The notes beneath the pieces are model-generated. The model did no database searches. It was not told the origin of the DNA and was given only the letters and a program-made list of their open reading frames with translations. A stretch of 64,000 nucleotides of DNA, taken from Pseudoalteromonas sp. Z1A8 (lineage in GTDB: Bacteria > Pseudomonadota > Gammaproteobacteria > Enterobacterales > Alteromonadaceae). Positions within the stretch are counted from its first letter, which is position 1; each line of letters starts with the position of its first letter. Below, piece by piece: positions 18,666-27,305 of the stretch. Both the position numbers and the translations under genes were made by a program. The DNA is taken from NCBI RefSeq assembly GCF_011378855.1, contig NZ_WTLB01000010.1, positions 1 through 64,000 on the forward strand, written 5' to 3'.

Positions 18666-18725
18666 CTATTTAGCACCGTCCGCTGGTTTATTCATGTTAG
18701 TTATTATTTTTTATAACGTTTATTC

Positions 18726-20465
18726 TTAGCTACAATGCGGGAAGTATTCTCGCAACAACTTCAGCATATTTCGTTTTTGCTTAAACTTCTTAGCCAATGT
18801 AGTAATCATTTCATATAATAGCGTGCAGTCGGCATTTTTGTCTTTTAAGCTTTTTTCTATTTTAATTAATAAATTAGTTGCTTCACGATAAGCATCATTA
18901 TTGGTTTGTCCAATTATGTTGCTAAGTGATTTGTGGTACAAGTCAATCGACTCGTGTGGATATTGCGCCATAATTAAACCAGCCAACGTTATCAATTGAC
19001 TCGACTTAACCTCATGTTTTGCAGCCCATGAACGTGCTTTTTCAATGTCATTTTGATCAATATAAAAATCAAGTAATTCACTCGGGTAATTAGTAAAGCG
19101 ATAAGCCCCTTGGTTTGATTTAGCCGCTTGTTCTGACAAAGAAAGCAATAGCTGCTCTACCTTTTGCGTAAACTGCGCATCAATTATGCCGGTTTTTTGT
19201 TGCAATGCGTGTAAATCTTTAAAGCCATTAAAACTCGGGTTATCTACAAATAACTGCCACGCAATTACCCATGCGGCTTTAAATTCTGATAACTCAAGGC
19301 GAAGTTCTATTTCATCGCGTTTACATGCAAGCACTTCATGCGGCTTACTTGCCCGTTGATACGCTTGCTTTAAATAATACTCGGCATCTAACAGCTCATT
19401 ACGGTCTTTGCAAAGTGCAGCTATTTTTAAATAATCAGCTGAATCATGGGCTGTTAGTTTAATTAAACGCAATTGTGCTTGCCAATCATCCTGCCCTTGC
19501 GCTTGTTTTATTAATATCGACGTAAGGCGTGTAAGCGCGCTTTTTTGCTTCCAATCACTAAAGTCAACGCCCGCGTACAGTCGCTTATCTATTGCAGTTG
19601 TACACAGTGCTAAAAACAAGGTATTTACACTGGGTGTTATGTCAAAGTCATGCGGTACACTCGGGAATACATCGTATTTGTAATCTTCAAAATGCTCAAA
19701 AATCCACTGCGCTTTTTGCTCATCAGACCAAGGCAGTTGATTAAAAAGCTCGGTCAGGTTTTGGTTAAGCTGCCCTTCTAAATCAAAGCGAAAGCCGCCG
19801 GAGTCATCAATTTCTTCAAGTACGGTGTTCAAACGCACCAAGGCTTTAAAATTCAACTGCCATTGCTGATCAACGGGCAGTTTTTCTATCGCAGGAAATA
19901 TCATTTCAAACAGTGAGTCAGCATCAGCAAAATAGCTACGTACTTCATTCCAGCCCCATACTGATTTTTTAGGCAAAGCTTTAGTGATAAGTTTACTTAG
20001 CTCACCTGTACTCATGGCTTGCTTGTTGTTTGACATCATAAATACCCATTTATCGTATTCATGCTCTGACTCATCTAAAAAACCCATGATTATATCGGTA
20101 AGTTCATTAGCCGGTTTATCTAAAAACCACGCCATTAATGCCCCGCGTTCGTTGCCTTGTGTTGTAGCATCGGCGTTTGCCTTGGCTAATTCAGTAGCAG
20201 ATAAACTGTTTACTTTGAGCGCCACGGCAATAGCATGTTTACATACCTCTTGATAATCGGCTGCGGGGCACGTACAGCTTGCCACGCATTGCGCACCTGC
20301 ACTATTTTCTAAAGTGACTTTGTATTTATGCTGCCCCATCACGTTCGCCATTGCTTGATCACCCACAATAAGTAACTTATTCACATTATTAGATGCGTAC
20401 AAACCATAACCCAAATCGTAAGTTTTGCTGGCCACGCGTTGCTCTATTTTATTTAAATCAAACAT
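18726..20465 (-). CDS. SWIM zinc-finger protein
   Basis: A 579-residue protein with a SWIM zinc finger near the N-terminus: C64-T-C66, then C75-K-H77. About 450 residues of mostly helical repeats follow, in the style of TPR-like scaffolds (AEYYLKQAYQRA, ESIDLYHKSL). SWIM proteins bind zinc and usually contact DNA or protein partners. It has no nuclease or ATPase motif. It lies inside a type I RM operon between an hsdR remnant and the intact hsdR, so it probably travels with this hsdR. Whether it affects restriction is unknown. Confidence 0.75.
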   Translation of the reverse strand: MFDLNKIEQRVASKTYDLGYGLYASNNVNKLLIVGDQAMANVMGQHKYKVTLENSAGAQCVASCTCPAADYQEVCKHAIAVALKVNSLSATELAKANADATTQGNERGALMAWFLDKPANELTDIIMGFLDESEHEYDKWVFMMSNNKQAMSTGELSKLITKALPKKSVWGWNEVRSYFADADSLFEMIFPAIEKLPVDQQWQLNFKALVRLNTVLEEIDDSGGFRFDLEGQLNQNLTELFNQLPWSDEQKAQWIFEHFEDYKYDVFPSVPHDFDITPSVNTLFLALCTTAIDKRLYAGVDFSDWKQKSALTRLTSILIKQAQGQDDWQAQLRLIKLTAHDSADYLKIAALCKDRNELLDAEYYLKQAYQRASKPHEVLACKRDEIELRLELSEFKAAWVIAWQLFVDNPSFNGFKDLHALQQKTGIIDAQFTQKVEQLLLSLSEQAAKSNQGAYRFTNYPSELLDFYIDQNDIEKARSWAAKHEVKSSQLITLAGLIMAQYPHESIDLYHKSLSNIIGQTNNDAYREATNLLIKIEKSLKDKNADCTLLYEMITTLAKKFKQKRNMLKLLREYFPHCS

Positions 20466-20509
20466 ACTAATTCTTATTCACTCATTGTGTTAATTGGCAA
20501 AGCATGTGG

Positions 20510-20647
20510 TTAAAAAGCACGTAAGTCTTCTTTAATTAATACATCGCTATTATTGCGGTTTAGCTGCCCGCCTAATAAATGCGGGTAGCCTTGTTCGGCT
20601 AATAACTCAACCACCGCTTGTTCTAATTTGGCTTCAGTCAATTTCAT
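20510..20647 (-). pseudogene. hsdR remnant (first 45 codons, copy 2 of the direct repeat)
   Basis: From an ATG at 20645-20647 the minus strand codes 45 residues nearly identical to the start of the downstream HsdR (MKLTEAKLEQAVVELL and onwards). A one-base deletion in an A-run near 20516 then produces an immediate TAA. It sits 51 bases after the hsdS stop, exactly where hsdR normally follows hsdS. I read it as the stump of the original hsdR, left when a SWIM-hsdR module was inserted or swapped in. Confidence 0.8.
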
Positions 20648-20698
20648 CAAACAACCTTATTCTTGTTATTTTAAATGGTTAAGTGCTCAGCTTATGTA

Positions 20699-22264
20699 TT
20701 AATCGGCTATTTCTTCATCAATGGCAACATCGGGTATTTGTAATTCGCCAGAGATGAGTTTGGGTAACAAAGTGTCTCGGAGTTTAGTTAAAGTTCTATT
20801 TTCATCTATTAAACGATCTATTTTTTCATAAAGTGGTGTACTTACCTCAAGAAAAGCAGAAAGTACTACGGTATCAGGTAATGCTAGCCAGTATTCTGGT
20901 ACGGCCTCTTTTTTCAAATGTAGCACTGTTGTACCGGATGTGTAAGAACGAGAGTAATTTTGAAATGCATCAGTTTTCATCACACCATACAAATAATTCT
21001 TGTGGATTGCATCAAAGCATCTCACAACAGCAACATCGAGTGACACCACTAAATGCTTATACTTAGTGTCACTTATCACCATTGCTGGCTTACCTATAAC
21101 ATCAGCGGCTTGAGTAACATCTGTATATGCAACAATTAAGTCACCTGCAAAAACCTCTTGTTCTGGCTTATATTTACCCGTATATGCTTTTAAACCATCT
21201 AGTCGGTATCCTCCACCTCTCTTAAATGACTTAAGAGTAACTAATGCGGTCGATGAATCTGAAAGTTCAGCGCTTTTATAAGACTTACCTTTTACAACTT
21301 TAGCAAGATCTTGAATTTGAGCTTTTCCCCAACCCTTCGGTATCCAGCCTAGTTGTTCGTTGTGTTCGAACTCATTGGGGAAATGGGCGTGGGTGTTGGC
21401 GTGCTGCGCTAATATGTTAGGATTGGCGTTAAAGCTTGGCTTAACTGGTGTTTCAGCGGCTTCTTCTGATACTTGCCCTGCTGCGTGTGTTGCTTCTTTT
21501 GTTGGTAGCTGTGCTTGTAATTCGTGAGCGAGTGCAATGAGTGAGGCTTTGTATTGTGCCACATTTTCTAAACTGTTTAGTGCCGCTAAGCGGCGCTGTG
21601 CTTTTTGTTTTAACTCATCAGGCAAGCGGTTTTCAAGGTTGTCTAATTTAAAATCAGCACTAGCAAGTAGATTGTCGAACACCGGATCAAAATCAACAAA
21701 CCAGCTTTTAAACAACGCCTGCGCCATTTGTTCTAAGGTTCGGTTGGTTTTTTGGTTTACTTCTAATTTACTTGCTAATACAGATAATATTTTCGCAGAT
21801 TGTTTTTCATGTTTAGGAAACCTTGGAATCATCAATGCCTTTAAAACGGGGATTCTAACATTACTGACTGTTGTCCCCGTGCCTTCATTCCATGATATTT
21901 GATGTTGTACATAAGGTGACTGTAATGCCCAAAACAAATACTCACCACATATCTCATTTCGTGGGCGAAGTAAAACTTGCCTTTGGCCTAAACAACACTT
22001 TAACCCTTCTGGAATTATACAAACTTCTCCCATAGGAGCTTCGCGAGTAATTACAATATCACCAGCTCGTGGGATCGCACGTTTGACTCTTTTTTGATAA
22101 TCTTCTTCATTTGTAAAACTTGGGTTACTTAAATCAAGTACTCCATTTTTTATATTTTGGTTTCTTAGAACTATAATTCCTGAATCTGTCCATTTGGGTG
22201 TTGAGTGGGGGCAATCCACTACAAGCTCACATAAAGATTCTAAAGTCTCAGTATTAAAATCCAT
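20699..22264 (-). CDS. hsdS: Type I restriction specificity subunit (resident locus)
   Basis: A 521-residue HsdS with two target-recognition domains, about residues 1-160 and 310-480, each followed by a helical spacer (TNRTLEQMAQALFKSWFVDFDP after the first, ENRTLTKLRDTLLPKLISGEL at the end). The segment between them is unusually long and Ala/Gln/His-rich (about 200-305). It directs the resident HsdM and HsdR to a bipartite DNA site. It follows the YhcG-type nuclease gene by 62 bases. Confidence 0.92.
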   Translation of the reverse strand: MDFNTETLESLCELVVDCPHSTPKWTDSGIIVLRNQNIKNGVLDLSNPSFTNEEDYQKRVKRAIPRAGDIVITREAPMGEVCIIPEGLKCCLGQRQVLLRPRNEICGEYLFWALQSPYVQHQISWNEGTGTTVSNVRIPVLKALMIPRFPKHEKQSAKILSVLASKLEVNQKTNRTLEQMAQALFKSWFVDFDPVFDNLLASADFKLDNLENRLPDELKQKAQRRLAALNSLENVAQYKASLIALAHELQAQLPTKEATHAAGQVSEEAAETPVKPSFNANPNILAQHANTHAHFPNEFEHNEQLGWIPKGWGKAQIQDLAKVVKGKSYKSAELSDSSTALVTLKSFKRGGGYRLDGLKAYTGKYKPEQEVFAGDLIVAYTDVTQAADVIGKPAMVISDTKYKHLVVSLDVAVVRCFDAIHKNYLYGVMKTDAFQNYSRSYTSGTTVLHLKKEAVPEYWLALPDTVVLSAFLEVSTPLYEKIDRLIDENRTLTKLRDTLLPKLISGELQIPDVAIDEEIAD

Positions 22265-22326
22265 ATCCCAGCGCCTCCAAATTTTTACAGTTCGCTTTAT
22301 TAAGCGCTTGCGCTTCGCCGATTTGT

Positions 22327-23380
22327 TTATTCATTATCTTTGCCTTTAACTTGCTGATTAAGCAATTGCGCTTGGACGCGTTCGCGCTCTTTTTGGAGTT
22401 CTATTCGCAGCTCTTCTTCGCTGGGTAAGTGGGCTAAATATTTTGCGGCAAAGAGTTGTTTTTGATCGCTCAGTACCGAGTATTTAACAACGGCTTCGCT
22501 TTTTTCACTGCATAAGACCAAGCCAATAGTAGGGTTATCGTCGCTGCTGGTGTGTAGGTCATCGTACAAGCGAATGTAGGTATCCATTTGGCCTATATCT
22601 TGGTGTTTGAGTTTGCCAATTTTTAAGTCGAGCAATAAAAAACACTTGAGTTTAAAATTGTAAAAAACGAGGTCGATATAAAAGTCTTCGTCATCAAAGC
22701 GAATGCGTTTTTGGCGCTCTACAAAAGCAAAGCCTTTACCTAGCTCTAATAAAAACTGTTGTAGGTTATTTATAATGCCTTGCTCTAGCTCGTTTTCTTG
22801 ATAGCTTTTATCTTGCAGGTTTAAAAAATCTAAAATGTAGGGGTCGCGCAGGTAGTCTTTTGCGGATTCTGCCAATACTTGCGTGTTTTGTTGGGCTTCT
22901 TGCTCTACGGGTTGTTTGTTTTTACTTGAGAGCAAACGCTCGTAGTAAAGCGTGCCGATTTGACGCTCTAAGGCGCGTACACTCCAGTTTTGTTGACTGG
23001 CCTCTTGCATATACCATAAGCGGGCATTTTCATTTTCAATGCGGATAAGCGTTGAATAATGCGACCAACTCAATTTGGCAGACACTGTCTGCCATTTTGA
23101 AAAGGCTAAATAAAAACTGCGCATATTGCGTAAGTTTCGACTTGAATATCCCTTACCAAATTGTGCAGTTAATTGTGTTGAGAGCAACGCAAGTTGTGTT
23201 TTTCCATATTCAGCTCGTGCCGCTCCTTGCTGCTCTTGTTCAACAATTAACCGTCCAATTTGCCAATAGGCGTTCACCATAGCGTGATTAACGGTTTGTT
23301 TAACCTGTTTACGCGCTTGTTCGATAACCTGTTTAATTTCTATTAATATGGCGGGGTTATCTAATGCGTTACTATTTTCC
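22327..23380 (-). CDS. YhcG-type PD-(D/E)XK nuclease
   Basis: Homologue of E. coli YhcG (DUF1016): an N-terminal helical domain with [14 protein letters not shown], and a C-terminal PD-(D/E)XK nuclease with FYIDLVFYN and [24 protein letters not shown] start it at the ATG at 23378-23380 (MENSNAL), which overlaps the last bases of hsdM; the open frame also extends 16 codons further upstream. YhcG proteins are frequent passengers in type I RM operons. This one sits between hsdM and hsdS and is translationally coupled to hsdM. About 350 residues, full length. Confidence 0.85.
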
Positions 23381-24478
23381 ATAACCCAGTGCCTCCAAGT
23401 TTTGTCGAATAGCGTTATCAAGTTCATCGGCTTGATTCATTTGGCTGTAAAGGGTTTGGCTAAGTTCGCTCATTTTGGTCTCGAACGGGATACCATCGTC
23501 AACAATATCAGCAGCGCCGACATAGCGCCCGGGGGTCAATACGTAGTCGTTCGCTTTTATATCGGCAAGAGTGGCTGATTTACAGTAACCGGCTACATCT
23601 TTGTACTCTTGTTCTTGCTCTTTATTTTCACGTTGCTCTTTATTTGCGCTTTGCTCTTTTTGTGCGCTTGCTCGCTCGGTACTTGCTGTAGTTAGCTCTT
23701 CGCCGCGCCAAATATGGTAGGTTTGTGTAATTTTAGCTATGTCGTCGTTGGTGAGTTCTTTTAAGGTACGGTTAACCATAGAGCCCATTTCGCGGGCATC
23801 TATAAAGAGCGTTTCGCCTTGGCGGTCGCGGCGCTTTAGTAGGCCTTTTTCGTTATTGCCGCGTTTGTCTTTACTTATAAACCATAAACACACCGGAATT
23901 TGTGTGGTGTAAAACAGCTGCCCTGGTAGGGCTATCATACAATCGACTAAATCGTTTTCGATTATTTTTTTGCGAATATCGCCCTCACCACTGGTGTTAG
24001 AACTCATTGAACCATTAGCCAATACAAAGCCTGCAGTGCCATGCTCGCTAAGTTTTGAGATCATATGCATGATCCACGCATAATTGGCATTACCGGTTGG
24101 CGGTGTTGGGTAACCCGCCCAACGCGCATCGTCAACTAATTCGTTATCGGCGCGCCACTGTTTTTGGTTAAACGGTGGGTTTGCCATAATGTAATCGGCT
24201 TTTAGGTCGGGGTGTTGATCTTTAAAAAAGGTATCGCCTGCTATATCGCCTAAATTGCCCGAAATACCGCGCACGGCAAGGTTCATTTTAGCTAGTTTAT
24301 AGGTGGTGTTAGTGTACTCTTGCCCATAAATAGACACATTTTTTTGATTGCCGTTATGGCTATTAATAAACTTAAGCGATTGCACAAACATACCGCCCGA
24401 GCCACAACAGGGGTCGTAAATTTTACCTTCAAATGGTTCGATCATATCAGCTATTAGGGTAACAATTGACTTAGGCGT
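23372..24478 (-). pseudogene. hsdM: hsdM, 3' part (residues 192-559), cut by the island
   Basis: The downstream 369 codons of the resident type I DNA methyltransferase. The open frame begins, at the island junction, with [12 protein letters not shown]. The SAM motif [10 protein letters not shown] and catalytic NPPF are intact, and the protein reaches its normal end (ALGYGK). An internal ATG at 24443-24445 could start a 357-residue product without the N-terminal domain. The missing first 191 codons are at 46298-46870. Joined at 24478/46298 the two parts are in the same frame. A methylase lacking the N-terminal helical domain is unlikely to assemble with HsdS. Confidence 0.93.
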
Positions 24479-24481
24479 TGA

Positions 24482-24520
24482 GGTAATGTCGTTTTCGACA
24501 AATGAAAAATTGTTACCACC
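24482..24520 (+). repeat. Island left terminal inverted repeat
   Basis: Starting five bases inside the island, TAATGTC (24484-24490) is followed by a TTC-containing stretch and ends with CCACC (24516-24520). The right end read inwards shows the same outer TAATGTC and inner CCACC at almost the same spacing (36 versus 37 bases). The match is imperfect between these blocks. Confidence 0.7.
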
Positions 24521-24618
24521 CCATATTTATTGACTTGAAGAGTGGTAATAGTTTTTGAGGAATTTACTCTAAAAACAGCAGTAAATTGAGGCGGGGGAAT
24601 GCAGTTTTGTTACTAAAT

Positions 24619-24867
24619 CTATCGCTTTTTATTGGATTGAGATAAAACCGAGCCTGCTAGTTCTTTTGTATCTTTACTGTACTTGTCGCTTTGCAATACC
24701 TTTGATGCGAAGTCTTCCATGTCAGCGACTGTTTGCTTGCTAGTTCCTTTTTGTGATAGCGCAGAGCCTGCTAATTTTTTAGCTGTCTTGGAAGCATTAG
24801 GATCGGTTAATGTTTTGGCGGCCTTTGATGCGACATTTTTAGATGTTTTCTTTGTGTTTTTACTCAT
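24619..24867 (-). CDS. Small basic repeat protein at the island end
   Basis: An 82-residue Lys/Ser/Ala-rich protein. It has two degenerate copies of a motif (KKLAGSALSQKG and KELAGSVLSQSN), and the segment before each is also alike (ASKAAKTL versus ASKVLQS). No catalytic or membrane feature. It is the last gene before the left end of the island, directly behind the recombinase operon, and may belong to the mobility module. I do not know a function. Confidence 0.6.
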   Translation of the reverse strand: MSKNTKKTSKNVASKAAKTLTDPNASKTAKKLAGSALSQKGTSKQTVADMEDFASKVLQSDKYSKDTKELAGSVLSQSNKKR

Positions 24868-24904
24868 AGTAAATACCTCATGGTTGTTAATTCAATTATG
24901 AAAA

Positions 24905-25309
24905 TTAGAGTCCGTGTTTTAGCCTTTCAGCAAAACCATTACGCTCTGCCAATACTTCATCGTACATGTTGTAAACCTGCTGAATGTGCTCCCACAATGA
25001 CTGATTTTGCGTTCTCAAATCGTCAGCTAGCTCCTTATAATCAAGGTTTGATGCTTTCAAAGATTTAACTTCTTTCATGAGCTTTTCATTTTCAGTACCT
25101 AGCGTAATGGTCTCAGCTTTATTCTTCTGCCGCTTTTGCGCAGTCTGAATATCCGGGATCTTTTCAGGGTTGAACTTGTAGATAGCAGAGTTTGATATTC
25201 CTAATCGTTTCGCTACTTGGCTAACATTAATTTTTTCATTATTGGCTGCCATTTCAGACAATGCCACATCAATTTTGTCCGCCATTGTGATCTCAACTGA
25301 TTCGCTCAT
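24905..25309 (-). CDS. Small coiled-coil DNA-binding protein (TnpC / DUF6262-like)
   Basis: A 134-residue protein with a helix-turn-helix at about residues 22-45 (INVSQVAKRLGISNSAIYK) and a coiled coil at about 70-125. This matches in size and layout TnpC of Tn554 (DUF6262), a small accessory protein encoded behind the recombinases that aids recombination. Its ATG is one base past the stop of the preceding recombinase gene, so the two are coupled. It could be the non-recombinase partner (GmtX) of the gamma-mobile-trio set; I am not certain of that letter. Confidence 0.65.
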   Translation of the reverse strand: MSESVEITMADKIDVALSEMAANNEKINVSQVAKRLGISNSAIYKFNPEKIPDIQTAQKRQKNKAETITLGTENEKLMKEVKSLKASNLDYKELADDLRTQNQSLWEHIQQVYNMYDEVLAERNGFAERLKHGL

Positions 25310-25310
25310 A

Positions 25311-27305
25311 TTAGGCTTCCTTCACTTTTATCGTTAACTGGTCAATGATGATATTGGCGGCTTCAAGGTTGTCTTTTAATGCCGTACTAAAGGCTTTAAA
25401 TCTTTGTTTAATCTCTGACGGAAATTTTTCAAATGCAGCTAGTTGCGATTCGCATCGTTTTTTAACAACCAGCCAGTGTGGTAAGTGCCTTGGTGTTGCA
25501 ATGTAGCTATCGCACCATACACAGTGGCTTGGGTCTGCTGCATTACGAACTTTACATTCCGATCCCTTAGTGCAATATCCATGTGACACACCTCTAAAAT
25601 TGTTGGTATGCTTAGCAGTAAACGTGATCAACTCTTCCATATTTTTAAAGTGAGGGGTGCTTCCGGTGGTAAGATCATCTGCCAGAATCTCAGTCAGCTT
25701 TGCTATAAAATTTTGTCCACCTTTACCTGCGAGCGTACCATCTTGTGCTGCGTTCACCATATCTTCCATTGCTTGCGATATCATAAACTCAGAGAAGCTT
25801 TCGGTTAGTCCAATTAATTCCTCCATAGACTCATAGCCTCGTTGACTGTAAACCAATGACATCATGTTTTCTAAATGTTTGTACTGATACTTAATATCGT
25901 CTAAATCACCTAAGCGGTTTGCAACAATAAACCACGCAAAGGTATGTCTAAATTGATGGGCCGTAAAATTGAAGAAATCGCCTTTTTTATAGGGCTTTTT
26001 GAACTTTATATGATTTGAGCCGACAGATTGGTAATTGCACCCCATGCGCTCAAGCTCGGCAATATCGTGCTCAGTAACCCTTATCAAAAACATCTTATTT
26101 ATGTTGTTAAAGCCATTGCTAGTTGACTGAGTATGTATAGAAAATTCGCAGGATTTTTTATGGGGAGACACACCAAATAAGGTTCGACTACTTAATCCAA
26201 ACTCTAAATTCAACTTACGCTTTATTGGCAATAAATCGCTATGATGCTTAAGTAGCAAAGCAGCACGTTCATGGTAAACAGAACAAACTCTCGTGAGTAG
26301 CTTTACTGCTCGATATGTGACTTCATTCGTTATCCATTCTAAGCTTTGGGTTTCATCTGTTGTTTTAGATAACAACGTCTTGATAAAATATTTACCGTTT
26401 CGCTCAATTGCTGAATCATCACTCAACGCCATTGCTTCGCCATGGCGCATACCTGTATAACTAAGCACAAGTACAAAGGTATATCTACGAAGGTTTTTAA
26501 TCAGTTCATAATATTCATCTAATTCAGCAGACTCTTTTTCATTTAATCCGTCAACGTATGTTGAGTTTTTAAGATACTTTTTTGGTGCGTACTCAACGGC
26601 ATCATTTAGTTTTGTTTGCAGGCTGTGCCAATTATCGGTGATCTTCTCAACAACATTGATATGCTCTTCGCTTGCCTTGAGAACTTGCTTCATTATTTGA
26701 GTCGGAATTACTGAATGCTTATTTCTGCGCTCTTTTCTTAGTAAGGTAAATGGAAAAAAATACTCATTCATTAAATTGTAAAACTGCTCATTTTTAACTA
26801 CTGAATAAAGCTTCAACCAATAGATTGCCGCTCGAAGTGCCTCCGCATAAGATGGATGTTTCTTTAAATCGGACGCTTGCACGAAGTCCAATATGATATT
26901 GCGCAAACGCAATTCTGGCAGTTTGTCTAAATCATCAAAGCTCTCAATGCTGTAACGTTCAAGCCATTTGCCAAAACGTTTTAGGTTAGCAATATTTCTA
27001 CGAATCGTACTCCATGCGAGCGGATCCATACCTTGTCCTGAGCCTTGCGTATACATACCAAGTGTTAGGGCTTTAAGTTGATATTGATACTTAACTCCAA
27101 CACCATTAAAATTTATGGATAAATTGTTGCCTTGTGAATACCATGAATCATCCCCGAATAAAGTGATCTGCCTTTTATTAGAACGTATGTATTGCCAAAG
27201 TACTAAGGGCGCCAGTTGCACATCGATTGTTGAAGTATAAGGATTAATGCTGATAAGCCCATCAATCTTTAAACAACCATCTACAGCAGTTGAAATTTCT
27301 GTCAT
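25311..27305 (-). CDS. Tyrosine recombinase, TnpB-like
   Basis: A 664-residue recombinase with a full set of catalytic blocks: TGMRHGE (Arg), HQFRHTF (His-x-x-Arg), and LVYSQRGYES (Tyr region). The C-terminus has a putative zinc site (GYCTKGSEC, then CVWCDSY), as in TnpB of Tn554. It should cut and rejoin DNA at the island ends together with the two upstream recombinase-like proteins. Its start overlaps the stop of the 864-residue gene by four bases, and it is the third gene of the operon. Confidence 0.8.
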   Translation of the reverse strand: MTEISTAVDGCLKIDGLISINPYTSTIDVQLAPLVLWQYIRSNKRQITLFGDDSWYSQGNNLSINFNGVGVKYQYQLKALTLGMYTQGSGQGMDPLAWSTIRRNIANLKRFGKWLERYSIESFDDLDKLPELRLRNIILDFVQASDLKKHPSYAEALRAAIYWLKLYSVVKNEQFYNLMNEYFFPFTLLRKERRNKHSVIPTQIMKQVLKASEEHINVVEKITDNWHSLQTKLNDAVEYAPKKYLKNSTYVDGLNEKESAELDEYYELIKNLRRYTFVLVLSYTGMRHGEAMALSDDSAIERNGKYFIKTLLSKTTDETQSLEWITNEVTYRAVKLLTRVCSVYHERAALLLKHHSDLLPIKRKLNLEFGLSSRTLFGVSPHKKSCEFSIHTQSTSNGFNNINKMFLIRVTEHDIAELERMGCNYQSVGSNHIKFKKPYKKGDFFNFTAHQFRHTFAWFIVANRLGDLDDIKYQYKHLENMMSLVYSQRGYESMEELIGLTESFSEFMISQAMEDMVNAAQDGTLAGKGGQNFIAKLTEILADDLTTGSTPHFKNMEELITFTAKHTNNFRGVSHGYCTKGSECKVRNAADPSHCVWCDSYIATPRHLPHWLVVKKRCESQLAAFEKFPSEIKQRFKAFSTALKDNLEAANIIIDQLTIKVKEA

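Noticed and set aside
18666-18725. Nine-codon ORF (MNKPADGAK) whose stop abuts the hsdR ATG
   Set aside because: Its position could allow translational coupling, but it is too short and without a ribosome site to support as a gene.
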